Assembly: GCA_013694845.1 (NCBI GenBank) | Contig: JACDBQ010000242.1 | Location: 1 to 8,425, forward strand | Direction of reading: 5' to 3' | Source: Acidobacteriota bacterium | Lineage (GTDB): Bacteria > Acidobacteriota > Vicinamibacteria > Vicinamibacterales > 2-12-FULL-66-21 | DNA: 8,425 bases | Shown here: positions 1-6,840 of the stretch, in pieces | How the letters are laid out: every line of letters begins with the position of its first letter | Position numbering within the stretch: the first letter of the stretch is position 1 | The notes under the pieces: generated by a model | Seen by the model: the letters and a program-made list of their open reading frames with translations, nothing else | What the model was told of the DNA's origin: nothing | Database searches by the model: none | Made by a program: the position numbers and the translations under genes

Positions 1-872
1 ACGACGTGCCCTGGCTTGATCCCGGGGCCGGCCACGATGAAGGGAACGCGCAGCACCGCGTCATACAGAAAAACGCCGTGTTCATCTTCACCGTGCTCGC
101 CAAGCGATCCGCCGTGATCGCCGACGACCAGAATCAAGGTGCGGTCAAAGGCGTTGCGGGAGCGCAGGGCATCGAGCAGCCGGCCGACCTGTTGATCGAC
201 GAAGGCAATCTCGCCGTCGTAGTCCTGCGTGAACGGGACCGGAGGCGTGTACGCCGCGTGAGGGTCGTAGAGGTGCACCCACCCGAAAAACGGACGGTCA
301 GCCGGAAGAGCCGACAGCCATCGAACGGCCCCGCCGACAACTTCATCGGCAGGACGTTGAGCATTGGCTTCACTGCCCGACCCGACGCTCGCGAAGCCTT
401 CGAACGTCTCGAACCCCTGCCCGAAGCCATACGGCGCATCCAGGATGAACGCACCAACGAATCCTCCCGTCGCGAAGCCCCGGCCCGCGAGCAGCTCCGC
501 GATCGTGGCGGCACTCCCGGGCAACGGAGTCGTGGCGTTGTCGCGCATGCCGAACCGGGCCGGATACACGCCGGTCAGCAGCGCCGCGTGCGACGGTGCC
601 GTGATCGGGGCGACGGCGATCGCGTCCGTGAAACGAACGCCCCGCCTGGCGAGGTCGTCGAGATGTGGCGTTCGGGCTGCGGAGTAGCCGTAGGCGCCGA
701 GCCGGTCCGCCCGCGTCGTGTCGAGCGTGATGAGCAGCACGTTCGCAGCCTTGGCCGACGGACTCGTGGCCGACGCGCTCGACCGGACCTCCTCGGCCGG
801 ACCACCGCGAAACCGGAACGCGATGACCAGCGCCACGGCCGCGAGCGCCGCGAAGACGGCGAGTCTCTTCAA
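1..872 (-). CDS. Membrane-anchored sulfatase/alkaline-phosphatase-fold hydrolase, third paralog, C-terminus beyond the window
   Basis: This partial gene gives 290 codons from a TTG start before running off the left edge. I chose the TTG at 872 because it yields a short basic N-terminus (MKRL) followed by a hydrophobic anchor at residues 4-19, and because it overlaps the upstream stop as TTGA. Later GTG codons would remove the basic residues. The catalytic domain follows: LLITLDTTRAD with metal-ligand candidate D51, then TAPSH at 91-95 where sulfatases have C/S-x-P-S/A-R, DPH at 203-205, and GDHG with D252 and H253, followed by H260 and H265. The fold is that of sulfatases and phosphodiesterases, here predicted to face the periplasm. 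Compared with its two neighbours it has F107 where they have a histidine (PxxHG) and R275 where they have H275. Whether it carries TPRs cannot be seen. The family assignment is firm; the substrate is unknown. Confidence 0.93.
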   Translation of the reverse strand, partial: MKRLAVFAALAAVALVIAFRFRGGPAEEVRSSASATSPSAKAANVLLITLDTTRADRLGAYGYSAARTPHLDDLARRGVRFTDAIAVAPITAPSHAALLTGVYPARFGMRDNATTPLPGSAATIAELLAGRGFATGGFVGAFILDAPYGFGQGFETFEGFASVGSGSEANAQRPADEVVGGAVRWLSALPADRPFFGWVHLYDPHAAYTPPVPFTQDYDGEIAFVDQQVGRLLDALRSRNAFDRTLILVVGDHGGSLGEHGEDEHGVFLYDAVLRVPFIVAGPGIKPGHV

Positions 873-3052
873 CGGGGGCGGACTCCGGGCGGCAGGCGTG
901 CCCGGACGGCCGCGGCTTTCCCCGGCTCGCCGAACATCGTCCACAACTGCGCGGCCAACTCGAGACCCTCGGGCGTCGGGGCCGTGCGAATGATGTCGCC
1001 GACCATGCGTTCCGCTTCCGCGTCCCGCGCGGTAGCCTTGTAAAGCATCGCGAGGCCACCGCGCGCCCGCACGTGCGACGGAAAGACCGCCAGCTCCGAC
1101 TTGAACAGGCCTTCGGCTTCCTGATAACGCTCCAGGCGGGCGAGGGAGTCGCCGGCAAGGTAATCGAGGTCCGGGAGCTGCTCGGTTCGGACCGCTATCG
1201 CGCGCCTGGCCTCGAGCAGCTTGTCCGCGGCGGCAGCGTACTGTCCTTGCCCGTGCAGGATCATCCCTTCGATGAAGGCCTGCATCGGCAACGTCGGGTC
1301 GGCCTGCTGCGCGAGTTGAGCGTGACGCCGCGCGGTCGCGTGGTCACCCTGCTGGACGGCGATGCGTGCGAGTGTTTCGTGGGCAATGGCGGGAGCGACG
1401 CCGACAGTCAGCTCGGCGTGCGCCTTCGCTTCGTCGATACGGCCCGCGCGCAGGAGTGCCGCCGTCGCCCCGGTGAGTGCGGCGGGGTTCTTCGGGTCCC
1501 GGGCTATGACCTCTTTGTAGGCGGCGAGCGCTTCATTGGTCTGTGCCAGCCGGTTGTGTGCCTCGGCAAGCTGCAGCCACACGTCGGTCATGCCGGGGTC
1601 GCTTTGGAGCAGACGCCGGAAGAGCACTGCCGCCTCGGCGTACTTCCTTTCAGCCGCGAGGCGTCCTGCGCTGCGATACATCCTGAGGACGTCGACCTTG
1701 TCTTTCGGGTTCGGCAGCTGATCTCCCGGCAGCTGCAGCGCGGATCCGCTCTGGGTGCCGACGTAGCCAAGGGCCGCGAGTTTCTGCCGGTCCGCGTCAG
1801 ACACTGCCGACGGCGCGGTAAGACCCGCACCGGCGATCATCCCGTCGATCGCGCTGCGCATCGCGCTCCGGACCTGCGGCCGTTCGGACGCGATCGAGGT
1901 TAGTTCCTTCGTGTCCTGCGCGAGGTCGTACAGTTCGTCCTCAGGTGCGCGAATGAGGCGGTACCGCGAGTCGCTGAGCGCGTACAGCTCGCTCCAGCCG
2001 AAGTGGTAGCGCGGCGCCAGGGACTCCGAGTAGATGTTCGCGTCGGGAATCTCGCCCGTCCCTTCGAGAACCGGAACCAGCGACCGGCCGCGGGTTCCGG
2101 TCCCTTCGGCGGTCAGGCGGACGTCGACGACGTCCAGCACCGTCGGCACCAGGTCCAGGTGCTGCACCGGGACCGCCACCCGGCGTCCCGCGCCGACCGA
2201 TCCCGGCAGTTTGACGATCAGCGGGACATGCGTGGTCTCCCGGTACAGGAAAATGCCGTGCTCCTCTTCGCCGTGGTCCCCAAGACCTTCGCCGTGGTCG
2301 GAGAACAGCACGATCGTCGCCGCGTCGTAGAGCCGTTTTGCCCGAAGATGATCCAGGAGCTTGCCGACGATCTCGTCGGCGTACTCGACCTCGCCGTCGT
2401 AGGGCTCCGCCTTCGCGAAACGCGCCGGCGGTTCGTAGGGGGTATGCGGTTCGTAGATGTGGGTGAAGAGAAAGTAGCGCGCGGACGACTGCGCGTCGAT
2501 CCATCGCACGGCCGCGGTCATCGTTGCCTCGCCGCCACGCTGGACCCGGCCGAGCGGTCGCTCAGGGGACGCAGGTGGCAGCTCATCGTCGAACGTATCG
2601 AAGCCCTGGTTGAAGCCGGTCTGCTTGCGCAGCACGTACGACGACACAAAGGCGGCCGTGGTGAAGCCGGCCTCCTTCAAGGCGTGCTGCAGGAAGCGCT
2701 GGCCGGGTTTGACGTTGAAACCGATGTTGTCGCGGACGCCGTGATGAAAGGGCAGCTCGCCTGACAGGATCGACGTGTGCGACGGCAGGGTCTGTGGCGA
2801 GTGCGCGTAGGCGTTCTCGAAGAGGACTCCGTCAGCCGCCAGCTTGTCGATCTGTGGTGTCCGGATCCGCGTGCTGCCGTAGGCGGGCAGCCGGTCGGCC
2901 CGCAGGGTGTCGATCGAGATGAAGATGACGGGTCCGTTCGCTGCGGCTGGCCGGCCTCCGCCTGACCGCGGTCCATTCAGGTAGACCCACACGCCTCCGA
3001 AAAGCAGGGCCGCGGCCGCCAGAACCACGACGAGACGCCGGCCCATCATCAT
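869..3052 (-). CDS. Membrane-anchored sulfatase-like hydrolase with C-terminal TPR domain (second paralog)
   Basis: The 727-residue protein has a basic N-terminus (MMMGRR), a membrane anchor at about residues 7-25, a catalytic domain at about 41-430 and a TPR region at about 453-720 with seven or so helical-pair units. Visible active-site landmarks are D48 in SIDTLRAD, TLPSH at 88-92, EPH at 201-203, SDHGEGLGDH with D252, H253 and H260, then H265 and H275. The linker ends in the LAALGYVG motif at 425-432. Position 88 is threonine, not the Cys/Ser that is turned into formylglycine, so arylsulfatase activity is doubtful; a phosphodiesterase-like reaction is an inference. The start overlaps the upstream stop as TGATG, and no clear Shine-Dalgarno is seen, which suggests translational coupling. 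Three ATGs in a row (3050-3052, 3047-3049, 3044-3046) leave the exact start uncertain by two codons. The TPRs probably bind a partner protein in the periplasm. Confidence 0.95.
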   Translation of the reverse strand: MMMGRRLVVVLAAAALLFGGVWVYLNGPRSGGGRPAAANGPVIFISIDTLRADRLPAYGSTRIRTPQIDKLAADGVLFENAYAHSPQTLPSHTSILSGELPFHHGVRDNIGFNVKPGQRFLQHALKEAGFTTAAFVSSYVLRKQTGFNQGFDTFDDELPPASPERPLGRVQRGGEATMTAAVRWIDAQSSARYFLFTHIYEPHTPYEPPARFAKAEPYDGEVEYADEIVGKLLDHLRAKRLYDAATIVLFSDHGEGLGDHGEEEHGIFLYRETTHVPLIVKLPGSVGAGRRVAVPVQHLDLVPTVLDVVDVRLTAEGTGTRGRSLVPVLEGTGEIPDANIYSESLAPRYHFGWSELYALSDSRYRLIRAPEDELYDLAQDTKELTSIASERPQVRSAMRSAIDGMIAGAGLTAPSAVSDADRQKLAALGYVGTQSGSALQLPGDQLPNPKDKVDVLRMYRSAGRLAAERKYAEAAVLFRRLLQSDPGMTDVWLQLAEAHNRLAQTNEALAAYKEVIARDPKNPAALTGATAALLRAGRIDEAKAHAELTVGVAPAIAHETLARIAVQQGDHATARRHAQLAQQADPTLPMQAFIEGMILHGQGQYAAAADKLLEARRAIAVRTEQLPDLDYLAGDSLARLERYQEAEGLFKSELAVFPSHVRARGGLAMLYKATARDAEAERMVGDIIRTAPTPEGLELAAQLWTMFGEPGKAAAVRARLPPGVRPR

Positions 3053-5169
3053 CAGCGCGCCCCGGACAGGTAGCGTCTGAACTGTTCGATGTCACGGGCG
3101 TAGAACGCCGCCGGAGCGGTCTGCACGAACTGCAGGGCGTACGGACGGGCCTCCGCATGACGCCCCGCCACGGCCAGTTCGGACGCGAGGTTGAAGAGCG
3201 CATCGTAGTTCGTGCGATCGAGGGCCACCGCACGGCGCCAGTGAGTGATGGCTTCCCCTGGCTGCTGCTGTTGTTGGGCGATGACCCCGAGGCCGGCGTG
3301 GGCGCGCGACGAGGCAGGGTCGTTGTCGAGCGCGCGTAGGAACGCCTCGCGGGCGGCCGGCGCGTTCCGCTGCTGAAGGTACACAGTACCGATGTTTTCG
3401 TGTGCGAAGACGTCCCGGGGATTGGCCTCGAGTGCGCGGTTGAACGTGCGGAGTGCTTCCGCCGATCGTTCGGCCCGCGCATAGGCGATGCCGAGGGCGT
3501 TCAGCGCCTCGGCATTGGCTGGATCCGCCGAGGTGACTTTCTCGAGGATGGGGATCGCGGCTGCTTCGGCGCCTGTTTCCGCGAGGTAGGTGCCGAGCTT
3601 GATCTCGATATCGATGTCAGGGCCCGTTTTCTCCAGTGCGGCGCGCAGCGTGGCGATGGCATCCGAGACAGCTCCGATTTTCCACTGCAGATACGCCAGG
3701 CGCCGGTAGGCGAGGCCCATGTCGGGGCGGCGCGCGATGACACGACGGTAGGCGTCCATCGCTTCCGGGGTCCGGCCGCGCCGATGCAGATCGATGCCGT
3801 CCATCATCAGCCGGTCGACGTCGATCAGACGCTTTGGGTCGTCGTCCTCTGTGTACTTCGCTTTTCGAGGCGCCGAGCCGGAAACATAGCCCAGGGCTTT
3901 CAGCCGTTCTCTCACGTCGGTGGTTTCACCCTGTGCCTTGCCGGGCAGGGTCGCGCTGAAGCCGCGCAACTCCGCCGCTAGTGCGCGCGCGCGATCGCTC
4001 GTTTTTGCGACGAGGTTGTGCTCTTCACCCGGATCGGCGCCGAGGTCGTAGAGTTCTTCGAGCGGGAGATCGATGTATTTCTCGCGTCCCGCGAGCACAC
4101 CCGAGAGCGGTGCCCAGCCGCGCTTCAACATCGGTGTCATCGCTTCGAAGTATGACGTTCGCGGGTCGCCCGTGGCTTCGACCCGAAGCGTTGCCCCGGG
4201 CAGACCGGCCGGGGCATCGAACTGCAGCAGATCAGCAATCGTCGGCACGATGTCCACGTGGCGGGCAGGCGCGTCACTGATGACGGCCTGCGGTCTCCCT
4301 CGAGCCCCTACTTGAGCCCCTACCTGAGCGACGATCAGTGGCACATGGAGCGTCGATTCGTAGGCAAAGGCGCCGTGGGTCAGCTCGCCATGTTCACCGA
4401 GTCCCTCGCCGTGGTCTGCGGTGACGATGATCGTCGAGGGACGAGGGCCGCGCCGAGCCGCTTCGAGCAGCGGCGCGAGGGCATGATCCACGTACGCGAC
4501 TTCCCCGGCGTATTCGTTGCCGCGATATTGCGCGTCGAAGGGGGGAGGGGGTGCGTAGCTGGCGTGCGGGTCGAAGACATGAACCCATGCGAGCCACTTC
4601 CCGTCCTGTTTGTCGATCCACTGCCGGGCGGATGCGACCACCTGTTCGGCGCGCCGCTCGGTGAACGCGAAGTCCCCTTCCGGAGCCTCTCGGCCGCCGA
4701 CATCTTCATAGACGTCGAAGCCCTGGGCGAGACCGAACTGGCGGTCCAGCGGAAAGGCGCCGACGAACGCGCCGGTGGCCAGGCCGGCCCGTTTCGCCAT
4801 TTCGGCCAGCGTATCTGCGCTGTCGGGGAGCCGGAAGCCGGCGTTGTCACGCACGCCGTGCTCGAACGGGTAGCGTCCGGTCATGATCGTCGCGTGAGAG
4901 GGAAGCGTGACGACGGCGTGCGCATGCGCGAATGTGTAACGAATGCCCTCGGCGGCGAGCCGGTCCAGGTTCGGAGTGGCGGCGCGGCCGCCGTAACTTC
5001 CGAGAGCGTCCGCGCGGAGGGTGTCGATGGTGATCAGAAGTACGTTCTGGTCTGCCGCAGGCATCAGGCGCGGCGCGTCTCGAGATCCCTTACCCCACCA
5101 GAGGCCGGCCGCGGCGGCAACCAGCAGAGAGGCGACAGCGACGACCGTAAGGGTCCGGCGGGTGGCCAT
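3052..5169 (-). CDS. Membrane-anchored sulfatase-like hydrolase with C-terminal TPR domain (first paralog)
   Basis: With the ATG at 5169 the product is 705 residues. A TTG 12 codons upstream (5205) is also in frame, but the ATG places ATRR directly before the hydrophobic segment at about 7-25, as expected for a signal anchor. The catalytic domain spans about 42-430: D49 in TIDTLRAD, TLPSH at 88-92, FDPH at 199-202, ADHGEGLGEH with D252, H253 and H260, then H265 and H275, closing with LKALGYVS at 423-430. Seven TPR units fill about 453-686. A run of five glutamines (632-636) sits inside a TPR loop. As in its neighbours, threonine replaces the formylglycine precursor, so a name such as arylsulfatase would overstate what is known. 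This is the first gene of the three-gene cassette. It begins 192 bases after the DUF420 stop and probably has its own promoter. Fold assignment is secure; reaction and substrate are unknown. Confidence 0.95.
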   Translation of the reverse strand: MATRRTLTVVAVASLLVAAAAGLWWGKGSRDAPRLMPAADQNVLLITIDTLRADALGSYGGRAATPNLDRLAAEGIRYTFAHAHAVVTLPSHATIMTGRYPFEHGVRDNAGFRLPDSADTLAEMAKRAGLATGAFVGAFPLDRQFGLAQGFDVYEDVGGREAPEGDFAFTERRAEQVVASARQWIDKQDGKWLAWVHVFDPHASYAPPPPFDAQYRGNEYAGEVAYVDHALAPLLEAARRGPRPSTIIVTADHGEGLGEHGELTHGAFAYESTLHVPLIVAQVGAQVGARGRPQAVISDAPARHVDIVPTIADLLQFDAPAGLPGATLRVEATGDPRTSYFEAMTPMLKRGWAPLSGVLAGREKYIDLPLEELYDLGADPGEEHNLVAKTSDRARALAAELRGFSATLPGKAQGETTDVRERLKALGYVSGSAPRKAKYTEDDDPKRLIDVDRLMMDGIDLHRRGRTPEAMDAYRRVIARRPDMGLAYRRLAYLQWKIGAVSDAIATLRAALEKTGPDIDIEIKLGTYLAETGAEAAAIPILEKVTSADPANAEALNALGIAYARAERSAEALRTFNRALEANPRDVFAHENIGTVYLQQRNAPAAREAFLRALDNDPASSRAHAGLGVIAQQQQQPGEAITHWRRAVALDRTNYDALFNLASELAVAGRHAEARPYALQFVQTAPAAFYARDIEQFRRYLSGAR
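4302..4325. repeat. 12-bp tandem duplication inside the first sulfatase-like gene
   Basis: GAGCCCCTACTT is followed directly by GAGCCCCTACCT, one base different, and then by a further GAGC. Read on the coding strand it gives two copies of Ala-Gln-Val-Gly at residues 281-288. These lie just after the conserved HVPLIV strand of the catalytic domain, in what should be a surface loop. The length is a multiple of three, so the frame is kept. It looks like a slippage duplication. Confidence 0.8.
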
Positions 5170-5181
5170 GGAGCTGTCGTG

Positions 5182-5187
5182 ATTATC
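5182..5187 (-). promoter_or_regulatory. Possible -10 element (GATAAT) before the sulfatase-like cassette
   Basis: GATAAT matches the sigma-70 -10 consensus TATAAT at five of six positions and lies 12 bases before the ATG at 5169. No convincing -35 hexamer is found 16-18 bases further upstream. The TTGACA at 5191-5196 is only three bases away, too close to pair with it. Used as a promoter it would give a leader of a few bases without a Shine-Dalgarno. The call is weak. Confidence 0.25.
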
Positions 5188-5328
5188 TCGTGTCAAAGTC
5201 CACAACGCCTAACGACGGACCGCCGGGTTGCAACTCCCGACGTCACCGCTCCAACGGTCTCATCGCCGGCAGCTTGCCAGGGCTCCTCGGCCTACGCGCG
5301 AAAAACGACACTCCGGAAATCACGGGGA

Positions 5329-5349
5329 CGCGACGCTAGCTTCGCCGCG
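5329..5349 (-). terminator. Possible hairpin terminator after DUF420
   Basis: On the minus strand CGCGGCG and CGTCGCG pair as a 7-bp stem with one G-U pair and a 7-base loop (AAGCTAG). The hairpin begins 12 bases after the DUF420 stop codon. No T-run follows directly; the nearest, five Ts at 5301-5305, is about 23 bases further on. It may be a weak, Rho-dependent or chance structure. The 5170-5361 spacer holds nothing else that I recognise apart from the -10-like hexamer. Confidence 0.35.
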
Positions 5350-5361
5350 TTCAGCGACCGG

Positions 5362-5781
5362 TCAGGGATACATCTGGTACAGCATCACGTACACGATCAC
5401 TCCCGTGACCGAGACGTAAAGCCAGATCGGGAGCGTCCACCGGGCCAGCTTCGCGTGCTTGTCGTAGCGCGCTCTCAGGCCCCGGATCAGGGTGATCAGT
5501 GCCAGGGGCGGGACGAGCGCCGCGAGGACGATGTGGGTGATGAGGATGAAGAAGTAGACGGTCCGTACCGTGCCCTGGCCGGTGAACGGCTTCGAGCCGA
5601 CGTTGGCGTGGTAGATCACGTAGCAGATGAGGAAGACTGTGGATGTTGCGAAAGCCGAGATCATGACCCGGCGGTGCTGCGCAATCCGCCGTTGGCGGAT
5701 GAGCGCATAACCGACGATGAGCAGGATCGCGGAGATTCCATTCAGGGTCGCGTTGACCGCTGGGAGGTCGGTGATCGACAC
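5362..5781 (-). CDS. DUF420 family membrane protein, cytochrome oxidase associated
   Basis: The 139-residue product matches the DUF420 family throughout: SITDLPAVNATLN at the N-terminus, four hydrophobic segments at about 13-29, 41-58, 75-97 and 114-135, and the closing WTLPIWLYVSVTGVIVYVML signature at 115-134. Histidines H36, H58, H83 and H109 sit at membrane boundaries, as is usual for the family, and could bind heme or metal. DUF420 proteins occur beside heme-copper oxidase genes, and the related CtaM protein is needed for aa3-type oxidase in staphylococci, so a role in oxidase maturation is likely but indirect. The GTG at 5781 starts 2 bases after the ctaB stop and directly precedes the conserved SITDLP. 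Another GTG 11 codons upstream, inside ctaB, is less likely. The tight spacing implies co-expression with ctaB. Confidence 0.9.
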   Translation of the reverse strand: MSITDLPAVNATLNGISAILLIVGYALIRQRRIAQHRRVMISAFATSTVFLICYVIYHANVGSKPFTGQGTVRTVYFFILITHIVLAALVPPLALITLIRGLRARYDKHAKLARWTLPIWLYVSVTGVIVYVMLYQMYP

Positions 5782-5783
5782 CG

Positions 5784-6674
5784 CTATGTGCGCCCGGCGA
5801 TCATCAGCACCCACAGGAGCGGCAGGTAGATGATGGACCCGAAGAACACGCGGCGGGCATCGCCAACGCTCCGGGTTTTCGCGAACCGGACCGTGAGTCC
5901 CAGAAAACCGAGCGTCAAGACGAGAGCGGCAACGAAGTAGGTCGTCGTCGTGATCCCGACGAGGGTCGGCGCCAGGCTGAGGGGCAGCAACGCCGCTGCG
6001 TAGAGCACCGACTGCCGGGCGGTGCTTCGGCCGTCGGGCTCGATCACCGGCAGCATCCGGAAGCCCGCCCGGGCGTAGTCTTCCCGGTAGATCCAGGCGA
6101 TTGCCAGGAAGTGCGGCAGTTGCCACAGGAAGAGGATCCCGAAGAGGATCCAGGCTCCCTGCGACAGGCCGTTGGTCGCGGCGGCCCACCCGATGACCGG
6201 AGGCAGCGCCCCGGGGATCGCGCCGATGACCGTGGCGAACGACGTTCGCAGCTTCAGCGGCGTGTAGATGGCAGCGTAGGACACCAGTGTCGCCAGCGCG
6301 ACCAGCGAGCTCAGAACGTTGACGGCGAGTGCGAGGAGCGCGAGGCCGGTCAACGACAGGGTGCCGGCGTAAATGAGCGCGTCCGACGAAAGCAGGCGTC
6401 CGTCGGGCATCGGGCGCAGCCGGGTGCGGCGCATCAGGGCATCCGAGCGGCGCTCCGTCACCTGGTTGAAGGCCGACGCTCCGCCGGCGACCAGCGCCGT
6501 CCCGACGACCATCGCGGTGACCACCATCGCGTTCGACATGTCGCCGTCGCCCATCACGTAGCCGGCGAGCGTCGAGCCGACGACCAGCAGGTTCAGACGC
6601 GGCTTGGCCAGGGTGACGTAGTCCGCCGCGCGACTCCGCCCATCCGCGACGCCGACCGCAACTGCTGTCTTCAT
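5784..6674 (-). CDS. ctaB: Protoheme IX farnesyltransferase (heme O synthase)
   Basis: This enzyme adds a farnesyl group from farnesyl diphosphate to the vinyl group of heme B, giving heme O for cytochrome oxidases (or for conversion to heme A). The 296-residue, highly hydrophobic protein shows the UbiA-superfamily hallmarks: AKPRLNLLVV at 23-32, the N-x3-E-x3-D prenyl-diphosphate/Mg motif at N70, E74 and D78 followed by RRTRLRPMPDGRL, YTPLKLRTS at 137-145, GALPPVIGWAA at 155-165, and WQLPHFLAIAWIYREDY at 184-200. About eight to nine membrane helices are expected. The ATG at 6674 is preferred because it forms an ATGA overlap with the small upstream ORF; an in-frame GTG at 6686 would add four residues. 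No oxidase structural genes or ctaA lie in the window, so the oxidase served must be encoded elsewhere. The symbol cyoE is equivalent. Confidence 0.96.
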   Translation of the reverse strand: MKTAVAVGVADGRSRAADYVTLAKPRLNLLVVGSTLAGYVMGDGDMSNAMVVTAMVVGTALVAGGASAFNQVTERRSDALMRRTRLRPMPDGRLLSSDALIYAGTLSLTGLALLALAVNVLSSLVALATLVSYAAIYTPLKLRTSFATVIGAIPGALPPVIGWAAATNGLSQGAWILFGILFLWQLPHFLAIAWIYREDYARAGFRMLPVIEPDGRSTARQSVLYAAALLPLSLAPTLVGITTTTYFVAALVLTLGFLGLTVRFAKTRSVGDARRVFFGSIIYLPLLWVLMIAGRT

Positions 6675-6808
6675 GTTGTCTCGCACGGTTCGCCGCGGCC
6701 CGGGCCTTGAAAGTCAAGGTGATCCGCCTCAACCGTGTCGGCGCCGGCGCCGGCCACGAACGTCAGCGCCAGGGCGGCCGCGAGCGGCCGCCGATTCCCC
6801 GTGCTCAT
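6671..6808 (-). CDS. Hypothetical 45-residue small protein with signal-peptide-like N-terminus
   Basis: The ORF starts at ATG 6808 and ends in a TGA that overlaps the ctaB ATG as ATGA, the usual arrangement of translationally coupled genes. The N-terminus has a basic NRRP stretch at 5-8, a hydrophobic core at about 9-19 and a GAGAD site resembling a signal-peptidase cleavage region. The remaining 20 or so residues are acidic (VEADHLDFQG) with a single cysteine (C42). It resembles no family I know. It could be a small exported protein, a leader peptide governing ctaB translation, or a chance ORF. No Shine-Dalgarno is seen before the ATG. It lies 32 bases after the M23 peptidase stop, so it may be cotranscribed with it. 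Confidence 0.4.
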   Translation of the reverse strand: MSTGNRRPLAAALALTFVAGAGADTVEADHLDFQGPGRGEPCETT

Positions 6809-6819
6809 AGATTTCGTCG

Positions 6820-6825
6820 ATGATA
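6820..6825 (-). promoter_or_regulatory. Possible -10 element (TATCAT) before the small ORF and ctaB
   Basis: TATCAT matches TATAAT at five of six positions and ends 11 bases before the ATG at 6808, in the 32-base gap after the M23 peptidase gene. No -35 match was found. If real it would let the small ORF, ctaB and DUF420 be transcribed separately from the peptidase gene. Very weak evidence on its own. Confidence 0.2.
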
Positions 6826-6840
6826 TCGCACGGAACGCGG

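Noticed and set aside
6..1043. Plus-strand open frame of 345 codons
   Set aside because: It is antisense to the third hydrolase, whose frame contains the D51, TAPSH and GDHG motifs. The plus-strand translation is low-complexity and arginine-rich.
370..1158. Minus-strand frame of 262 codons overlapping two hydrolase genes
   Set aside because: It is out of frame with both conserved proteins and has a composition typical of shadow frames.
3252..3276. CTG/TTG triplet run as a microsatellite
   Set aside because: It encodes five glutamines in a TPR loop with mixed codons. It is too short and too interrupted to call a repeat element.
5191..5196. TTGACA as a -35 box for the hydrolase cassette
   Set aside because: The only -10-like hexamer (GATAAT) is three bases away, and a 17-base spacing would put the -10 on the start codon.
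4258..5829. Plus-strand open frame of 523 codons
   Set aside because: It runs opposite the first hydrolase gene, the spacer and part of DUF420. Its translation is rich in Arg and Gly with no recognisable domain, while the minus-strand frame has clear catalytic motifs. It is a high-GC shadow.
5782..6732. Long N-terminal extension of the DUF420 frame (456 codons in total)
   Set aside because: The frame stays open through ctaB, but only its last 139 codons look like protein. The part overlapping ctaB is arginine-rich shadow, so DUF420 starts at the GTG at 5781.
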